From Cellulosilyticum lentocellum DSM 5427 (lineage in GTDB: Bacteria > Bacillota > Clostridia > Lachnospirales > Cellulosilyticaceae), in NCBI RefSeq assembly GCF_000178835.2, contig NC_015275.1, forward strand, positions 4,617,001-4,681,000: a stretch of DNA of 64,000 bases. Direction: 5' to 3'. The notes below the pieces were generated by a model that did not search any database, was not told where the DNA came from, and saw only the letters and a list, made by a program, of their open reading frames with translations. Shown here in pieces: positions 8,692-18,717 of the stretch. Made by a program: the position numbers and the translations under genes. Numbering within the stretch: position 1 is the stretch's first letter; every line of letters starts with the position of its first letter.

Positions 8692-9063
8692 CTATTCCTC
8701 CTCTATTTTATCAATGAGCTTACGTAATTCTTCCTGCTCTTTTTCTGTTAACTTTCCCCTTTTAGCAAAAGCAGTAACTAACATCCCCATAGACCCTTCA
8801 AATACTGTATTAATTAAATTCTTAGCTTCTTTTATTTGACACTCTTCTTTCTGAACTAAGGGATAATACTTAAAAGTACTAGTTGTTTTATCTGCATCAA
8901 TAAAGCCTTTCTCCATTAATCTCACAATAAGTGTGCGTACTGTGGTATTAGACCAAGCTTTTTCTTTTTTTAACTCCTCTATAATTTCTTTTAAACTCAA
9001 TGGGGACAGCTCCCATAATACATGCATGATTTTCCATTCTGCTTCTGTAATATTCTTTTCCAT
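8692..9063 (-). CDS. BlaI/MecI/CopY-family repressor
   Basis: 123-residue winged-helix repressor; the N-terminal segment (TEAEWKIMHVLWE, then SNTTVRTLIVRLMEKGFI) is typical of BlaI. The ATG at 9063 is chosen because GGAGG lies five bases upstream; an ATG 12 bases earlier is possible. It is co-transcribed with the M56-LCP gene, whose protease domain would be expected to inactivate it. Two palindromic operators lie upstream. No beta-lactamase gene is nearby, so the regulated process is more likely wall homeostasis than resistance (inference). Confidence 0.92.
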   Translation of the reverse strand: MEKNITEAEWKIMHVLWELSPLSLKEIIEELKKEKAWSNTTVRTLIVRLMEKGFIDADKTTSTFKYYPLVQKEECQIKEAKNLINTVFEGSMGMLVTAFAKRGKLTEKEQEELRKLIDKIEEE

Positions 9064-9233
9064 ACTAACCTCCATTACCTTTCTTCCTCTAGATGTTCAA
9101 GCTAATCCTACTGTAATAATTCTTATCATTACAACTAAACTCATTAGCATAGTCTTTAGAAATAATCTCTTTAATTTTTTAGACTATATCTTATTCTCCT
9201 TCTATCACTCTTTATCTAATAGATACCAACACC

Positions 9234-9284
9234 AACTACAGTTGTAGTTGTTTATAGACTACAACTGTAGTTCATTATTGTCAA
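9234..9284 (-). promoter_or_regulatory. BlaI-type double operator and promoter
   Basis: Two dyads of the BlaI/MecI kind: AACTACA-GT-TGTAGTT (9234-9249) and ACTACA-AC-TGTAGT (9258-9271), centres 23 bp apart. A minus-strand -35 TTGACA lies at 9279-9284. A -10 at 17 bp would be TAGTCT, a weak match that sits between and partly within the operators. Binding would block the promoter of the blaI/M56-LCP unit. This region accounts for much of the spacer 9064-9414. Confidence 0.8.
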
Positions 9285-9340
9285 TACTATTCTATCATTT
9301 ATGTATAATTACCTATAATATATTTTAAGAGCGATAAATA

Positions 9341-9366
9341 AAAAAGCACTTCATAATGAAGTGCTG
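9341..9366 (-). terminator. terminator after the XRE-family gene
   Basis: Stem GCACTTC/GAAGTGC (9346-9364) with a T-tract on the minus strand, downstream of the gene ending at 9415. Confidence 0.8.
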
Positions 9367-9414
9367 TAAGTTAATAAACCCGCTATTTGTTTAGTTGATA
9401 TTTCTCCTCAGCCT

Positions 9415-9846
9415 CTATTCTTTCGGAATAATGACTTCTGTTTCTGTCACCACCGTCGTGGTTTTGATATTTTGAAAACTATTAAATGATACTATGCCTA
9501 CTATAACCAATATTATATTTATGACTACAATGGTAGTAATAACAATTATAATACTTTTCCAAATAAGATGAGCACGACGATTTTTTATAGCAAGCTGCTC
9601 ATTTATCCTAGATAATTGCTCTGCTACAATATTAATATCTTTTTCATCCTCTAACTTAGAACCCAGTAGCTCACTTACTGATACGTCAAAGAGTGCCGCA
9701 ATTTTGATTAATATATCTGCATCAGGTATAGAAAGTCCTTTTTCCCACTTTGAAATCGTCTGACGAACTACATTTAATCTAATAGCAATTTCTTCTTGTG
9801 TAAATCCTTTTGTTTTCCTTAATGCTTTTAGGTTTTCACTAAACAC
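9415..9846 (-). CDS. XRE-family membrane-anchored transcriptional regulator
   Basis: 143 residues. An N-terminal Cro/CI-type helix-turn-helix (LRKTKGFTQEEIA, then VVRQTISKWEKG) occupies residues 1-60, followed by a polar linker and one membrane span near 96-120. The start is a GTG at 9846 with AAGGAGGG seven bases upstream; starting further upstream would add residues with no family match. Membrane-tethered XRE regulators are common in Firmicutes, but their targets are unknown here. It is a single-gene unit between terminators. Confidence 0.85.
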   Translation of the reverse strand: MFSENLKALRKTKGFTQEEIAIRLNVVRQTISKWEKGLSIPDADILIKIAALFDVSVSELLGSKLEDEKDINIVAEQLSRINEQLAIKNRRAHLIWKSIIIVITTIVVINIILVIVGIVSFNSFQNIKTTTVVTETEVIIPKE

Positions 9847-9992
9847 AAGTGATCCCTCCTTTGCTATTTTTAATAGTAATCTATACTTAACTGTTGCTAC
9901 AAGCAACGCATATTAACATTACAAAAAATAGGCACATCCTTCATTATATGCTCTAAAATTATTAACTCTTTAGCTTTCCATTGCCTATAGTC

Positions 9993-10325
9993 CTAAAAAA
10001 TACCTTGTACTAATATCATATAAAGAACCGTCCCTCCACCAATGCTCAGGAGAGTATTCCTTTTCCATAGGTGTAGTAAAGCAGTGCCGGCAACCCCTAT
10101 TAATTCGGGTAATCCAAATGGCATTGTAGTAAATGAAATACCCTTTAAACAATAGATTACTAATAATCCAATAACTGCATAAGGAAGTACTTTCCCCAAA
10201 TAAGCAATATACTCAGGAACTTCTTTATAGTCTGGAAACAAAATAAAGGGCAAGAATCTAGTGGTCATAGTTCCTAGAGCCACACAGCCAATAATAATTA
10301 ACGTTTGTACGGGTGTTAAATACAT
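9993..10325 (-). CDS. azlD: AzlD-family branched-chain amino acid export subunit
   Basis: 110 residues, four hydrophobic spans, typical size of AzlD. It is the small partner of AzlC in a two-component branched-chain amino acid (and azaleucine) exporter of the inner membrane. Its ATG lies inside the last codons of the azlC-type gene (10-base overlap), the usual coupled arrangement. No clear terminator follows. Confidence 0.9.
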   Translation of the reverse strand: MYLTPVQTLIIIGCVALGTMTTRFLPFILFPDYKEVPEYIAYLGKVLPYAVIGLLVIYCLKGISFTTMPFGLPELIGVAGTALLHLWKRNTLLSIGGGTVLYMILVQGIF

Positions 10326-11032
10326 ATCTGCTCATCCCCCTCTACCTTCGGATCTAATTTTCTTCTAAGTAAAGTTAAGCTAGCTAAAATAAGAATCATA
10401 GCTGGAATAATAAAATCACTTGGTCCAAATATAACTAAGCTTATACTAGCAGCGCCTACCCCTAATAAAGCAGGAACCCGGTTTTTCCTTTCCTTCCATT
10501 GGTCCAAAAAAATAACTACAAATAATGCTGTTAATGAAAAATCTAATCCTTCTGTATTAAACGTAATAAAGTTCCCCAATAATCCGCCTAATACTGACCC
10601 TAATGCCCAATAGCTATAGTTTAGAAATGAAATAAAAAAATAGAACCATCCCTTATCTACACCTTCTGGGACTTGAGCACTATAATTGACTGAAAAGGTT
10701 TCATCGCACATCATGAAAATAAGAAAAGGCTTTAATCTTCCTACTCCTCTATATTTCTTAAGCATTGATATGCCATAAAACAAATGTCTTGCATTAACTA
10801 ATAAAGTTAAAATAAGCGTTTGTACTGGAGCAAACGTGCTTGTTAGTAATGTAATTGCCACAAACTGCATGCTTCCGCAAAAAGCTATGGTACTCATTAA
10901 AAATGACCATAAAGCACCATACCCTTTACTTGCCATTAGTACGCCATAAGCTATACCTAAAAATATAAATCCTGCCAAAACCGGAATAGTATGTGGAATA
11001 GCCGCTTTTAGAGCCTTTTTCTTTGTATTCAT
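10316..11032 (-). CDS. azlC: AzlC-family branched-chain amino acid exporter
   Basis: 238 residues with about seven or eight hydrophobic segments; the segments [14 protein letters not shown] and [10 protein letters not shown] near the N-terminus are characteristic of AzlC. Together with the overlapping azlD-type gene it should export branched-chain amino acids. A GGGGGAG ribosome site precedes the ATG. The regulator usually found with this pair (AzlB/Lrp type) is absent; the nearest regulator genes are XRE downstream and LysR 2.5 kb upstream. Confidence 0.92.
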   Translation of the reverse strand: MNTKKKALKAAIPHTIPVLAGFIFLGIAYGVLMASKGYGALWSFLMSTIAFCGSMQFVAITLLTSTFAPVQTLILTLLVNARHLFYGISMLKKYRGVGRLKPFLIFMMCDETFSVNYSAQVPEGVDKGWFYFFISFLNYSYWALGSVLGGLLGNFITFNTEGLDFSLTALFVVIFLDQWKERKNRVPALLGVGAASISLVIFGPSDFIIPAMILILASLTLLRRKLDPKVEGDEQICI

Positions 11033-11187
11033 TTTTCTCCCCCTTAATTTCTTTACATATCCATCTATCTATGTTCCATTACTAGCTTTTTATCATGTGA
11101 CTAAGTTTTATCATAGTACTTATTATAAAAAATTGCAAAAATAGTAGCCAGTCTTATCAACTATAGGCTACTATTTTAACTATCCCG

Positions 11188-13404
11188 CTATATCTTTAAA
11201 AAATGACTCACTTCTCCTGTATGACATAATGCTAAACGGTGAAGTGCCCTAGTACAAGCAATATAAAGAAGTTGTTTATCCTCCGGCTCATCATAATTCA
11301 CTTCATTCACTTCATAGACAATAACTGCATCATATTCTAATCCTTTTGCCATATAAACTGGCATAATGTGAATACCTTTTTGATAACCTTCTTCTTCTGG
11401 ATTTAATTGGTGAATATCTAGCTTTCTAGAAAGCTTACTATACACATGATTCACTTGTTTTTGAGATTTACAGATGATTGCTATGGTTTCATAGCCTTCT
11501 TTTTGATAAGTCTTAACTCGATCTTCTATCCACTCCAGTTCTTGAGCTTCATTTTCATGCTCAGCAATAACAGGGACTTCTTCATGTCTTTCAAAAGCAA
11601 TAGCACCTACCTCTCCATCTCTCAACTTAGAGGTAAATAAGCTAATTTCATAAGATGAACGATAACTTTTAGTAAGACTTAGCTTTAATGCGTTTTTAGG
11701 CTCTAAACATCTAATAACCTCATCATATAAATCTTCTGTTTCTGATTTTTCAATGGTTTGACCGATATCACCTAGGATAGTATATTGTGTACCTTTAAAG
11801 ATTTCTCCTAAGACTTTATATTGTAATGGATAATAATCTTGAGCTTCATCTATAAGTACTTGTTTAATCTGAGGATAAAGTCTTTCACCTTCTAACTTTA
11901 ACTTCAAGTAAAGTAGAGCCATTCCATCTTCATAAGTTACTAGGTCCGCTCTTAAACTCTTTGCTGTAAAAGTGCGAATCGAATCACTAGACTTAGGCAA
12001 ATTTAACCCTGATGCGGCGCGATTAAATAAGCTTTCATCCTTAAATAATTTCTCATATAATCTAAAACAATTAACCTTAGTAAAACTTCTTATTGTGCCT
12101 AACGTTTGATCTCTATAGCTATTTAACTTTTCATTAACCTTTTCGTCTACATCATAGCCGCCTTCACCTTTAAGCATTTTAAAAAGTTCTTTTCGTTTTG
12201 CTTTTTCTAACTCTCGTAGCTTTTTCTCTAGCCTATTTTGAATTCGATCTAAACGTCTACCAACAGCCATATTAATAGGATTATCTAGGAAGTTCTTTTT
12301 GAGGCTTTTTGCATCTGCAATCAATTCTTCTGCATAATAAACGTCTTTAAACTGAATAAGCTCTTTTTCATAAATATCAATTAAACGGTCTAACATGTGT
12401 ACAAATTGGCTAGACCCTTTAAAGCGAATGGTATTTCTAATAGCCTTTCTATTTTTATTCGTAATCATGTATTCTAATTGACTACTTCTAGAACGCATGC
12501 GAATACTCTGTTTAAAATAAGTTTCAAAGAAATCTTCCATAGTACTATATTTTACATTCTCTTCCCCTAGCTCTGGTAAAACAGTACTTACATATTCTCC
12601 AAATAAGTGGTTGGGAGAGATAATCATAATGTTATCGCTAGTAAGTCCCTCTGCCATACGTTCATATAATAAAAAGGCAATTCGATGCATCGCAATAGAC
12701 GTTTTTCCACTTCCTGCTACCCCTTGAACAATAAGTACATCATTTCCTTTATTTCTAATAATCATATCTTGCTCTTTTTGAATGGTCTCAACGATGTTTT
12801 TCATATAGGTCGAAGCATTGTTGCCTAAAGCTTCTTTTAGCATGTCGTCTGTAATAGTTAAGGAGCAATCAAAGAAATAATCTAGCTTTCCCTTTTCAAT
12901 TTCGTATTGTCTCTTTAAACTCACTTCCCCGCGAATCTCTCCACAAGGGGCCTCATAGCTAGCAGGTCCTAATTCATTACGATAAAACATACTTGCAATA
13001 GGTGCTCTCCAGTCATAAACCATTACCTCATAGGTATCATCGTTCATAACATTTTGATAACCAATGTAAACAGCTTCTGTACTTTCTCCTTCTTCTGTAA
13101 AATCAAAACGTCCAAAGTATGGTTTATCTAACACACGTTTATATTTTTCTAACTTCCCTAGTTTATGTTCATATTGAGAGGTTTCTATTCTCTCCATAGT
13201 ATGATATTGAGTAAGTTCAATATTTCTATCGTAATCATCAACAGCTGGTACTCCCCCTGCCCACATCTCTCTTCTGAGAGCTATAAGGTTTCTCTTTTGT
13301 TCATCAACCGCATCTCCCCCTAATGAAATCTGTTCATTAAGAAATTCTGTTACTTTATCTAAGTAAACTTGTTCTGCTTTTAATACTACTTCATAATCAC
13401 TCAC
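11188..13404 (-). CDS. helD: HelD-like superfamily I helicase / RNA polymerase recycling factor
   Basis: 738 residues. The charged N-terminal coiled-coil segment, the Walker A motif GVAGSGKTS (about 228-236), the Walker B VLIDEAQD, the following GDIGQTI and the C-terminal LLYIACTRAL motif VI give a UvrD-like helicase core split by an insert. This matches the HelD family (B. subtilis protein 774 residues), which binds stalled RNA polymerase and releases it from nucleic acid using ATP. It is a single gene, divergent from the lysR-type gene. Confidence 0.9.
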   Translation of the reverse strand: MSDYEVVLKAEQVYLDKVTEFLNEQISLGGDAVDEQKRNLIALRREMWAGGVPAVDDYDRNIELTQYHTMERIETSQYEHKLGKLEKYKRVLDKPYFGRFDFTEEGESTEAVYIGYQNVMNDDTYEVMVYDWRAPIASMFYRNELGPASYEAPCGEIRGEVSLKRQYEIEKGKLDYFFDCSLTITDDMLKEALGNNASTYMKNIVETIQKEQDMIIRNKGNDVLIVQGVAGSGKTSIAMHRIAFLLYERMAEGLTSDNIMIISPNHLFGEYVSTVLPELGEENVKYSTMEDFFETYFKQSIRMRSRSSQLEYMITNKNRKAIRNTIRFKGSSQFVHMLDRLIDIYEKELIQFKDVYYAEELIADAKSLKKNFLDNPINMAVGRRLDRIQNRLEKKLRELEKAKRKELFKMLKGEGGYDVDEKVNEKLNSYRDQTLGTIRSFTKVNCFRLYEKLFKDESLFNRAASGLNLPKSSDSIRTFTAKSLRADLVTYEDGMALLYLKLKLEGERLYPQIKQVLIDEAQDYYPLQYKVLGEIFKGTQYTILGDIGQTIEKSETEDLYDEVIRCLEPKNALKLSLTKSYRSSYEISLFTSKLRDGEVGAIAFERHEEVPVIAEHENEAQELEWIEDRVKTYQKEGYETIAIICKSQKQVNHVYSKLSRKLDIHQLNPEEEGYQKGIHIMPVYMAKGLEYDAVIVYEVNEVNYDEPEDKQLLYIACTRALHRLALCHTGEVSHFLKI

Positions 13405-13576
13405 TACTCTTCCTCCACTTCTATCTGTTTATGATAGCATTTATGAAGCTTACTGACTAGCTGTATAATTTAGCAAGTAACGATAAATATATTCTGAATT
13501 TTTATTTACTTTGTCGGATAATAAATTATAATAAAATTATCAAATATTTATATCATTCATAACTGGAGGTTATATC

Positions 13577-14467
13577 TTGATTAGTGAACTTCATTTATAT
13601 CATGTTTTTTATACAGTGGCTCAGTATCAAAGCTTTTCTCAAGCAGCCAAAGCCCTTTATATTTCTCAACCAGCAGTTAGTAAATCTATTAAAGCCTTAG
13701 AATCTTCTCTAGGAACCTCCCTTTTTTCTAGGCGTTCTAAAGGCATTTCTCTTACACCAGAAGGCGAGCTTTTTTATAAACATGTTCAAACGGCCTTAGA
13801 AGCCTTAGAAGAAGGCGAAAAACTTCTCCTTAAGCTTCATTCCTTAAATGCAGGGCAAATTAATCTAGGAGTTAGTTCTACTTTAGGAACACATTTTCTC
13901 ATGCCTCTGCTAAAAAGCTTTATGGAACGTTACCCTCATATTAAATTACAAATTATTAATGATTCTACAACAAAGACATTAGACTTAGCAAAAAAAGGGG
14001 TACTTGATATTGTTATTGTAAGTTCATCTAACTATTATGATGGTCTTAGTTTCATCCCTTTAAAGAAAATTGAGGATATCTTCGTTTGTAGTCCTAGTTA
14101 CTATGAATCCATTTCTTCTCTAACCTTACCAGAGCTTTGCGAACAGGCTTCTTTTATGTTTTTATCTAAAGATAGTGTCACTAGACTTTACTTGGAAACA
14201 GTCCTTGCTAATCAGGGAATTTCCATTGTTCCTGATATTGTTGCTGGAGATATGAATTTCCTTATTGCTTGTGCAAAACTCGGACTTGGTATTACTTCTG
14301 TTATTAAAGACTTTGTATCAGAAGAGTTGGCAACTGGATCCTTGGTAGAAATTCCTTTTACTCTCTCTCCAAGTAAACGTTCTATTGATATTGCTTATGC
14401 TACTGACACTACTTTTTCTAAAGCAACTTCTTGTTTTATTGACTTTTTAAATCAAGAGCTATTATAA
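13577..14467 (+). CDS. LysR-family transcriptional regulator
   Basis: 296 residues, a normal LysR length. The N-terminal winged helix-turn-helix (QSFSQAAKALYISQPAVSKSIKALE) is followed by a periplasmic-binding-like effector domain. The start is TTG at 13577, with TGGAGGT six bases upstream. It is transcribed divergently from the helD gene over a 172-base gap. LysR proteins usually regulate a divergent neighbour, but HelD would be an unusual target; the effector is unknown. Confidence 0.93.
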   Translation: MISELHLYHVFYTVAQYQSFSQAAKALYISQPAVSKSIKALESSLGTSLFSRRSKGISLTPEGELFYKHVQTALEALEEGEKLLLKLHSLNAGQINLGVSSTLGTHFLMPLLKSFMERYPHIKLQIINDSTTKTLDLAKKGVLDIVIVSSSNYYDGLSFIPLKKIEDIFVCSPSYYESISSLTLPELCEQASFMFLSKDSVTRLYLETVLANQGISIVPDIVAGDMNFLIACAKLGLGITSVIKDFVSEELATGSLVEIPFTLSPSKRSIDIAYATDTTFSKATSCFIDFLNQELL

Positions 14468-14473
14468 ATAATA

Positions 14474-14520
14474 AGCCTGTTAAGCAGTGGCACATCTGTG
14501 CCCTGTCTAACAGGCTCATT
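14474..14520. terminator. bidirectional terminator between lysR and tetR genes
   Basis: Outer arms AGCCTGTTA (14474-14482) and TAACAGGCT (14508-14516) with an inner GGCACA/TGTGCC stem (14489-14502); convergent genes end on both sides. Confidence 0.8.
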
Positions 14521-14521
14521 T

Positions 14522-15127
14522 CTATTCTGGCTTAAAAGCTTCCTTAAATTCAAGTACATGCCTTTTTAGTTTCTGTTTAACTTCCTCATCAAACTCATCA
14601 TATTGATTTAGCATCAAGAAGATCGGCGAATAAAACGCTATTGCTATATACTCCGGATCAACGCTTCTGAACTCTCCTTTTGAAATAAGATATTTAAATA
14701 TGCTGGACTGGAAATGAATTACATCCTCCATATAAAGCTTTCTATAAAGTTCTTGAATCTTTTTATTATTAAATTGCTCAATAATAAGCATCCTTCTAAA
14801 CTTAACTGCATATTCATCACAAAAATAGTACTCGAATATTTTAAATGTAATCTGCATAAGCAGTTCATTCGAAATCCCTTGATACATATCTACCTTACTA
14901 TCTCCTATCGTATAAGGGATTTGCATCGCTTCATAAAAAGTAGTAGCTTTTTCATAACAAACTTCAACTACTCCATCAAAAATATCTTGCTTGTTCTTAA
15001 AATGATTGTATAAAGAACTTTCCTTAATCCCTACTGCCCGTGAAATATCCCTTACCGAAACAGCATTGTATCCTTGCATTGAAAACAAGGTTAACGCTTC
15101 ATAAACTATCTTCTCTTTTGTCTTCAT
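14522..15127 (-). CDS. TetR/AcrR-family transcriptional regulator
   Basis: 201 residues. The N-terminal helix-turn-helix (SVRDISRAVGIKESSLYNHF) is diagnostic; the C-terminal ligand domain is not assignable. The ATG at 15127 is chosen because GGGAGAAGG lies just upstream; a TTG at 15139 is the alternative. It starts only 15 bases after the chemoreceptor gene and is probably co-transcribed with it, an uncommon pairing. Confidence 0.88.
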   Translation of the reverse strand: MKTKEKIVYEALTLFSMQGYNAVSVRDISRAVGIKESSLYNHFKNKQDIFDGVVEVCYEKATTFYEAMQIPYTIGDSKVDMYQGISNELLMQITFKIFEYYFCDEYAVKFRRMLIIEQFNNKKIQELYRKLYMEDVIHFQSSIFKYLISKGEFRSVDPEYIAIAFYSPIFLMLNQYDEFDEEVKQKLKRHVLEFKEAFKPE

Positions 15128-15142
15128 ACCTTCTCCCAAAAC

Positions 15143-16852
15143 TTATAGCTTAAATACATTCATACCTTGATCTAAACTATTAGCAATCTCTTTTAATTGA
15201 ATAGCATTCTCCGAAACATTAACCATAATACTACTTACTTCTGTAGCAGAAGCTGATGTTTCCTGTGTACTAGCCGCATTTTCATCTGCTATAGCTGATA
15301 AACTATGTACAATATCCACTACCTTTACTCTTGCTTCGTCCATCTTCTTAGTTCGTTCTAGAATGGCTTGAACTCCCTCAATAGAATTATCTATTCCTTT
15401 CTTTACTTCAACAAAGATGGTATTCGTTTTTTCTACATTTTCATTTTGCTTTTCTATTATTTCTTTAACTTCTTTCATAGTTCCAACAGCAGTTGTAGAA
15501 TCTTTAATGAGAGAAGAAATGATTTCCTCTATCTTTCTAGCTGAATCATTAGATTGTTCTGCTAGTTTCTGAATTTGAGTTGCTACTACTGCAAAGCCTC
15601 TTCCTTGTTCCCCTGCTCTTGCTGCTTCAATAGATGCATTGAGGGATAAAAGATTGGTTTCATCTGCAATAGAGGTGATTAGTGCTATTGCTTCTTTAAT
15701 TTTTAAAGCTGATTCATTAGTTGTATTCGTTTGTTTATAAATGACATCGATAGAATCACTTGCTTTTTTATTTATATTATCTAATTCTTTTAAAGTCTCC
15801 GTTGCTGCTTCACTAGATATCTTTATCTGCTTAGCATGATCATTAAGTGTTGCTACAGCTTTATTAGTCTCTTCTATCATGTCACCTATAACAATGACGT
15901 GGTCTGTTGCTTTTTGTGTTTCCTCTGCTTGACTAGTTGCCCCTGCTGCCATATCATGAACAGCATTTTCTACTTGTTCTATAGTTATAGCTGTCTCTGA
16001 GGCATTGGTGCTAAGAAGTTCTGACGCAGAAAATAAGTTATTTCCTTGCTCTTTAATATGAGTAACAACCTTTAATAAACTTTCTCTTAACGTTGTAATG
16101 GCTCTACTCATTTCTCCTGTTTCATCTTTACGCTTATTAAGTTTATTCTGCTCTTCATCCTCAACAAAATCTAATTCTGCAATTCTTGTTACCAATGTTG
16201 TAGCTTTTTTAATAGGACGTACTAAATAGCCTGTAATAACATATCCCATAATTAAAGCTACAACAAGAGCAAATCCCCCTCCTGATATGCTTCTCCTAAT
16301 AATTCTCTCTATTGGTTTTAGAATATCTGCTTCATCAGCTGTAATCACTAATATGTCATTAGTATTTTTTGTTATATAATAAGCAGCATATTTTTTAAGC
16401 CCCTTAAAGTCATAACCAACAACAGTTGGTTCTGATACGTTTCCTTCATTAAGTTGTTTTACCACCTCTGTTACTACTTTATTCTCTACTGGTTTACCTA
16501 TTTTGTCAGTCGTAGGATGATATAGCATAGTTCCATCTTTTTTCACTATATAAGCATAACTTGAATCAATCCCCTTTATTCCTATACCTGCTACCAGTTC
16601 TTTTAGTGCTTCTACATACTCTCCATTACTTTCGGATAGAATCTTGTCAACTTCATCCCCATACGCTACAACTAAGTCATATAAGTAATTTTGATTTACA
16701 TTTGATAGGCTATCACTTGCCAGAGGAATAGCGGTCCATATATTTATGCCTGTAGTTATTATGATAACAATTAGTAGTAAAAAAACCATTTTTGTCTTTA
16801 GAGAATAAATATTTATTTCCCTCTTTTTAGTCCCTTCTTTTTGCTCTTTCAT
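15143..16852 (-). CDS. methyl-accepting chemotaxis protein
   Basis: 569-residue transmembrane chemoreceptor. It has a span near 20-42, a dCache-like extracellular sensor (about 45-185), a second span near 188-208, HAMP and linker (about 210-265), and a cytoplasmic signalling domain whose hairpin tip reads [19 protein letters not shown]. The ATG at 16852 has GGGGTG six bases upstream. It transmits ligand binding to CheA/CheW; the ligand is unknown, and no che or flagellar genes occur in the window. Confidence 0.94.
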   Translation of the reverse strand: MKEQKEGTKKREINIYSLKTKMVFLLLIVIIITTGINIWTAIPLASDSLSNVNQNYLYDLVVAYGDEVDKILSESNGEYVEALKELVAGIGIKGIDSSYAYIVKKDGTMLYHPTTDKIGKPVENKVVTEVVKQLNEGNVSEPTVVGYDFKGLKKYAAYYITKNTNDILVITADEADILKPIERIIRRSISGGGFALVVALIMGYVITGYLVRPIKKATTLVTRIAELDFVEDEEQNKLNKRKDETGEMSRAITTLRESLLKVVTHIKEQGNNLFSASELLSTNASETAITIEQVENAVHDMAAGATSQAEETQKATDHVIVIGDMIEETNKAVATLNDHAKQIKISSEAATETLKELDNINKKASDSIDVIYKQTNTTNESALKIKEAIALITSIADETNLLSLNASIEAARAGEQGRGFAVVATQIQKLAEQSNDSARKIEEIISSLIKDSTTAVGTMKEVKEIIEKQNENVEKTNTIFVEVKKGIDNSIEGVQAILERTKKMDEARVKVVDIVHSLSAIADENAASTQETSASATEVSSIMVNVSENAIQLKEIANSLDQGMNVFKL

Positions 16853-16978
16853 ATATATCACCCCATTTACAGTATCTTAATATAAAATATAAACCCTGTT
16901 CCCCCTCTTTTCAACATATTCAATACATTTTAGGCATATCGTTCTACAAATAAAGCTTATTTTTTTAAACTTTTATGA

Positions 16979-17512
16979 CTATTGTTTAATATACTCGTCT
17001 TTAAGAATGGCATATTCATAGGTATCACTCCAAATGGGATTTCCTTTTTCATCTTTTTTGAAATAGATGTTTTGTTTTAAATGACCTTCTCTTCTCATTC
17101 CTAAACGCTCCAACAATCTCCAAGATGCTGTATTAAGCGGATTACACATGGCAACAATTCTTCTTGCTCCCCTAGTATTAAAACCATAAGCTATAACAGC
17201 ATTTGCTGCTTCTGTAGCATACCCTCTCCCTTGATAAGACCGATTAAACACATAACCTATTTCCCATGTTTTAAACTCTTGTTTTGCAAAGTAAATATTG
17301 CCAATGAGCTTATTATTTTCTTTTAGACAAACCGCTAAAAACGCTGGACTTTCTGCCCTACTTTTAGCTTCATTTTGACTTGCTTCTATAGAAAAAGCTT
17401 GATAAGGCTCATAACGCACTACTTCCTCATCAGAAAGATACTCATATAAATCTTTCCAGTCCTCTTCTTTAAAGCGTCTTATTACTAATCGTTCTGTCTC
17501 TAATTGTTGCAT
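16979..17512 (-). CDS. GNAT N-acetyltransferase, RimJ/RimL type
   Basis: 177 residues. LETERLVIRRF at the N-terminus and the acetyl-CoA loop in RSYQGRGYATEA are typical of RimJ/RimL-like GNAT enzymes that acetylate alpha-amino groups. The ATG at 17512 follows GGGGG and lies one base after the stop of rsgA, so translation is likely coupled. The acceptor is unknown; linkage to a ribosome-assembly GTPase makes a ribosomal target attractive but unproven. Confidence 0.9.
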   Translation of the reverse strand: MQQLETERLVIRRFKEEDWKDLYEYLSDEEVVRYEPYQAFSIEASQNEAKSRAESPAFLAVCLKENNKLIGNIYFAKQEFKTWEIGYVFNRSYQGRGYATEAANAVIAYGFNTRGARRIVAMCNPLNTASWRLLERLGMRREGHLKQNIYFKKDEKGNPIWSDTYEYAILKDEYIKQ

Positions 17513-17513
17513 A

Positions 17514-18587
17514 TTAAAAATCCCCCTTATTATACTGATCCTTATTTCTGGCTTGTTTCTTTTGTTTAATAAACTTGGCATTGCTTTTAGCCTTTTCTTT
17601 TACTCTTTGAAAATATAATGCCTTATTAGCACTATAGGCTGCTTCCTTCTGCAATTTTAAATAGCTTTGCCATCTTGTAGGTAATAAATCGCCATTTATC
17701 AGTGCTTCATTAATAGCACAACCTGGTTCATTATGATGTGTGCAATCAGAAAATTTACATTGCTGTATTAGACCTTCTATATCTACAAAGGTCTCTCCTA
17801 GGCCTGTAGTAATATCCCACATACCTAATTCTCTCATTCCAGGTGTATCAATCAGCATAGCCCCATTTTCTAGAAATAATAATTGCCTATGAGTAGTCGT
17901 ATGATGCCCTTTAGAATCTTCTTCCCTTATGCCACTAGTCTTCATACAATCTGCTCCTAAGAGAGCATTTACTAAACTTGATTTTCCTACACCTGATGAA
18001 CCTAAACATACTATGGTTTTACCAGGTTGTATAAATTTGTTTAGGTTTTCTAAACCAAATCCTGTCTTAGAACTAATGACAATTACCTCTACCCCTATTG
18101 CTGTATCAGCTACCTGCTTTACTAAGTCCTCATAGTTAGGGGTTAAATCTGCTTTTGTTAATACGACTACAGGAATGCCCCCACTTTGCCAACTTGCTGC
18201 TAGGTAACGTTCTAAACGTTTTAAATTAAAATCATGGTTTAAAGACATCAGTATAAACACATAATCAAAGTTAGCAGCTACTACTTGCTCTCCTCTGCCT
18301 ACATCTGGATCCTTTCTAGAAAAGTAAGACTTGCGCTCTAAAGTCTTTACGATACGGCTACTGCCACTTGCATTATAATCAATAAGTACAAAGTCTCCTA
18401 CCGTCGGAAATATCTCTCCTGTTTCTCCATGATGATAAATACTCGCCTTTAATACGGCATCTCTTTCTCCACTATTACATATCACCTTATAAAGTTCTCT
18501 ATGAACTGCAACAATACGTCCTAATAGGTAATCTCCTTCAATATCAACTACTTGCTCAATATATCCTAATCTTCTTAAATCTATCAT
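17514..18587 (-). CDS. rsgA: ribosome small-subunit-dependent GTPase RsgA
   Basis: 357 residues. The circularly permuted G-motif order is visible: TKAD (G4) comes before GSSGVGKSS (G1), then DTPG (G3). An N-terminal OB fold precedes it, and a C-terminal zinc site follows (CKFSDCTHHNEPGC). RsgA checks late 30S maturation. The ATG at 18587 has GGAGG five bases upstream. It is followed by a GNAT gene after one base. In many Firmicutes rsgA lies in the prpC-prkC cluster; here it does not. Confidence 0.95.
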   Translation of the reverse strand: MIDLRRLGYIEQVVDIEGDYLLGRIVAVHRELYKVICNSGERDAVLKASIYHHGETGEIFPTVGDFVLIDYNASGSSRIVKTLERKSYFSRKDPDVGRGEQVVAANFDYVFILMSLNHDFNLKRLERYLAASWQSGGIPVVVLTKADLTPNYEDLVKQVADTAIGVEVIVISSKTGFGLENLNKFIQPGKTIVCLGSSGVGKSSLVNALLGADCMKTSGIREEDSKGHHTTTHRQLLFLENGAMLIDTPGMRELGMWDITTGLGETFVDIEGLIQQCKFSDCTHHNEPGCAINEALINGDLLPTRWQSYLKLQKEAAYSANKALYFQRVKEKAKSNAKFIKQKKQARNKDQYNKGDF

Positions 18588-18690
18588 GATTGCCTCCACT
18601 ATTTTATGTTTTAGTTAGCTTGCTCGCTTTTACTAAAATCAATAGTGTCAAATACTTTTATACCGTTTGTCTTTCAAAAATGCATGCAAA

Positions 18691-18717
18691 AAAGACACAC
18701 CTATGTGATGTGTCTTT
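18691..18717 (-). terminator. terminator of the small frameshifted gene
   Basis: Stem AAAGACACA/TGTGTCTTT followed on the minus strand by six T residues; it overlaps the stop codon of the small gene described next. Confidence 0.8.

Noticed and set aside
6813-9063. Beta-lactam resistance operon
   Set aside because: BlaI and M56 are present but no beta-lactamase or penicillin-binding sensor domain; the C-terminal domain is LCP.
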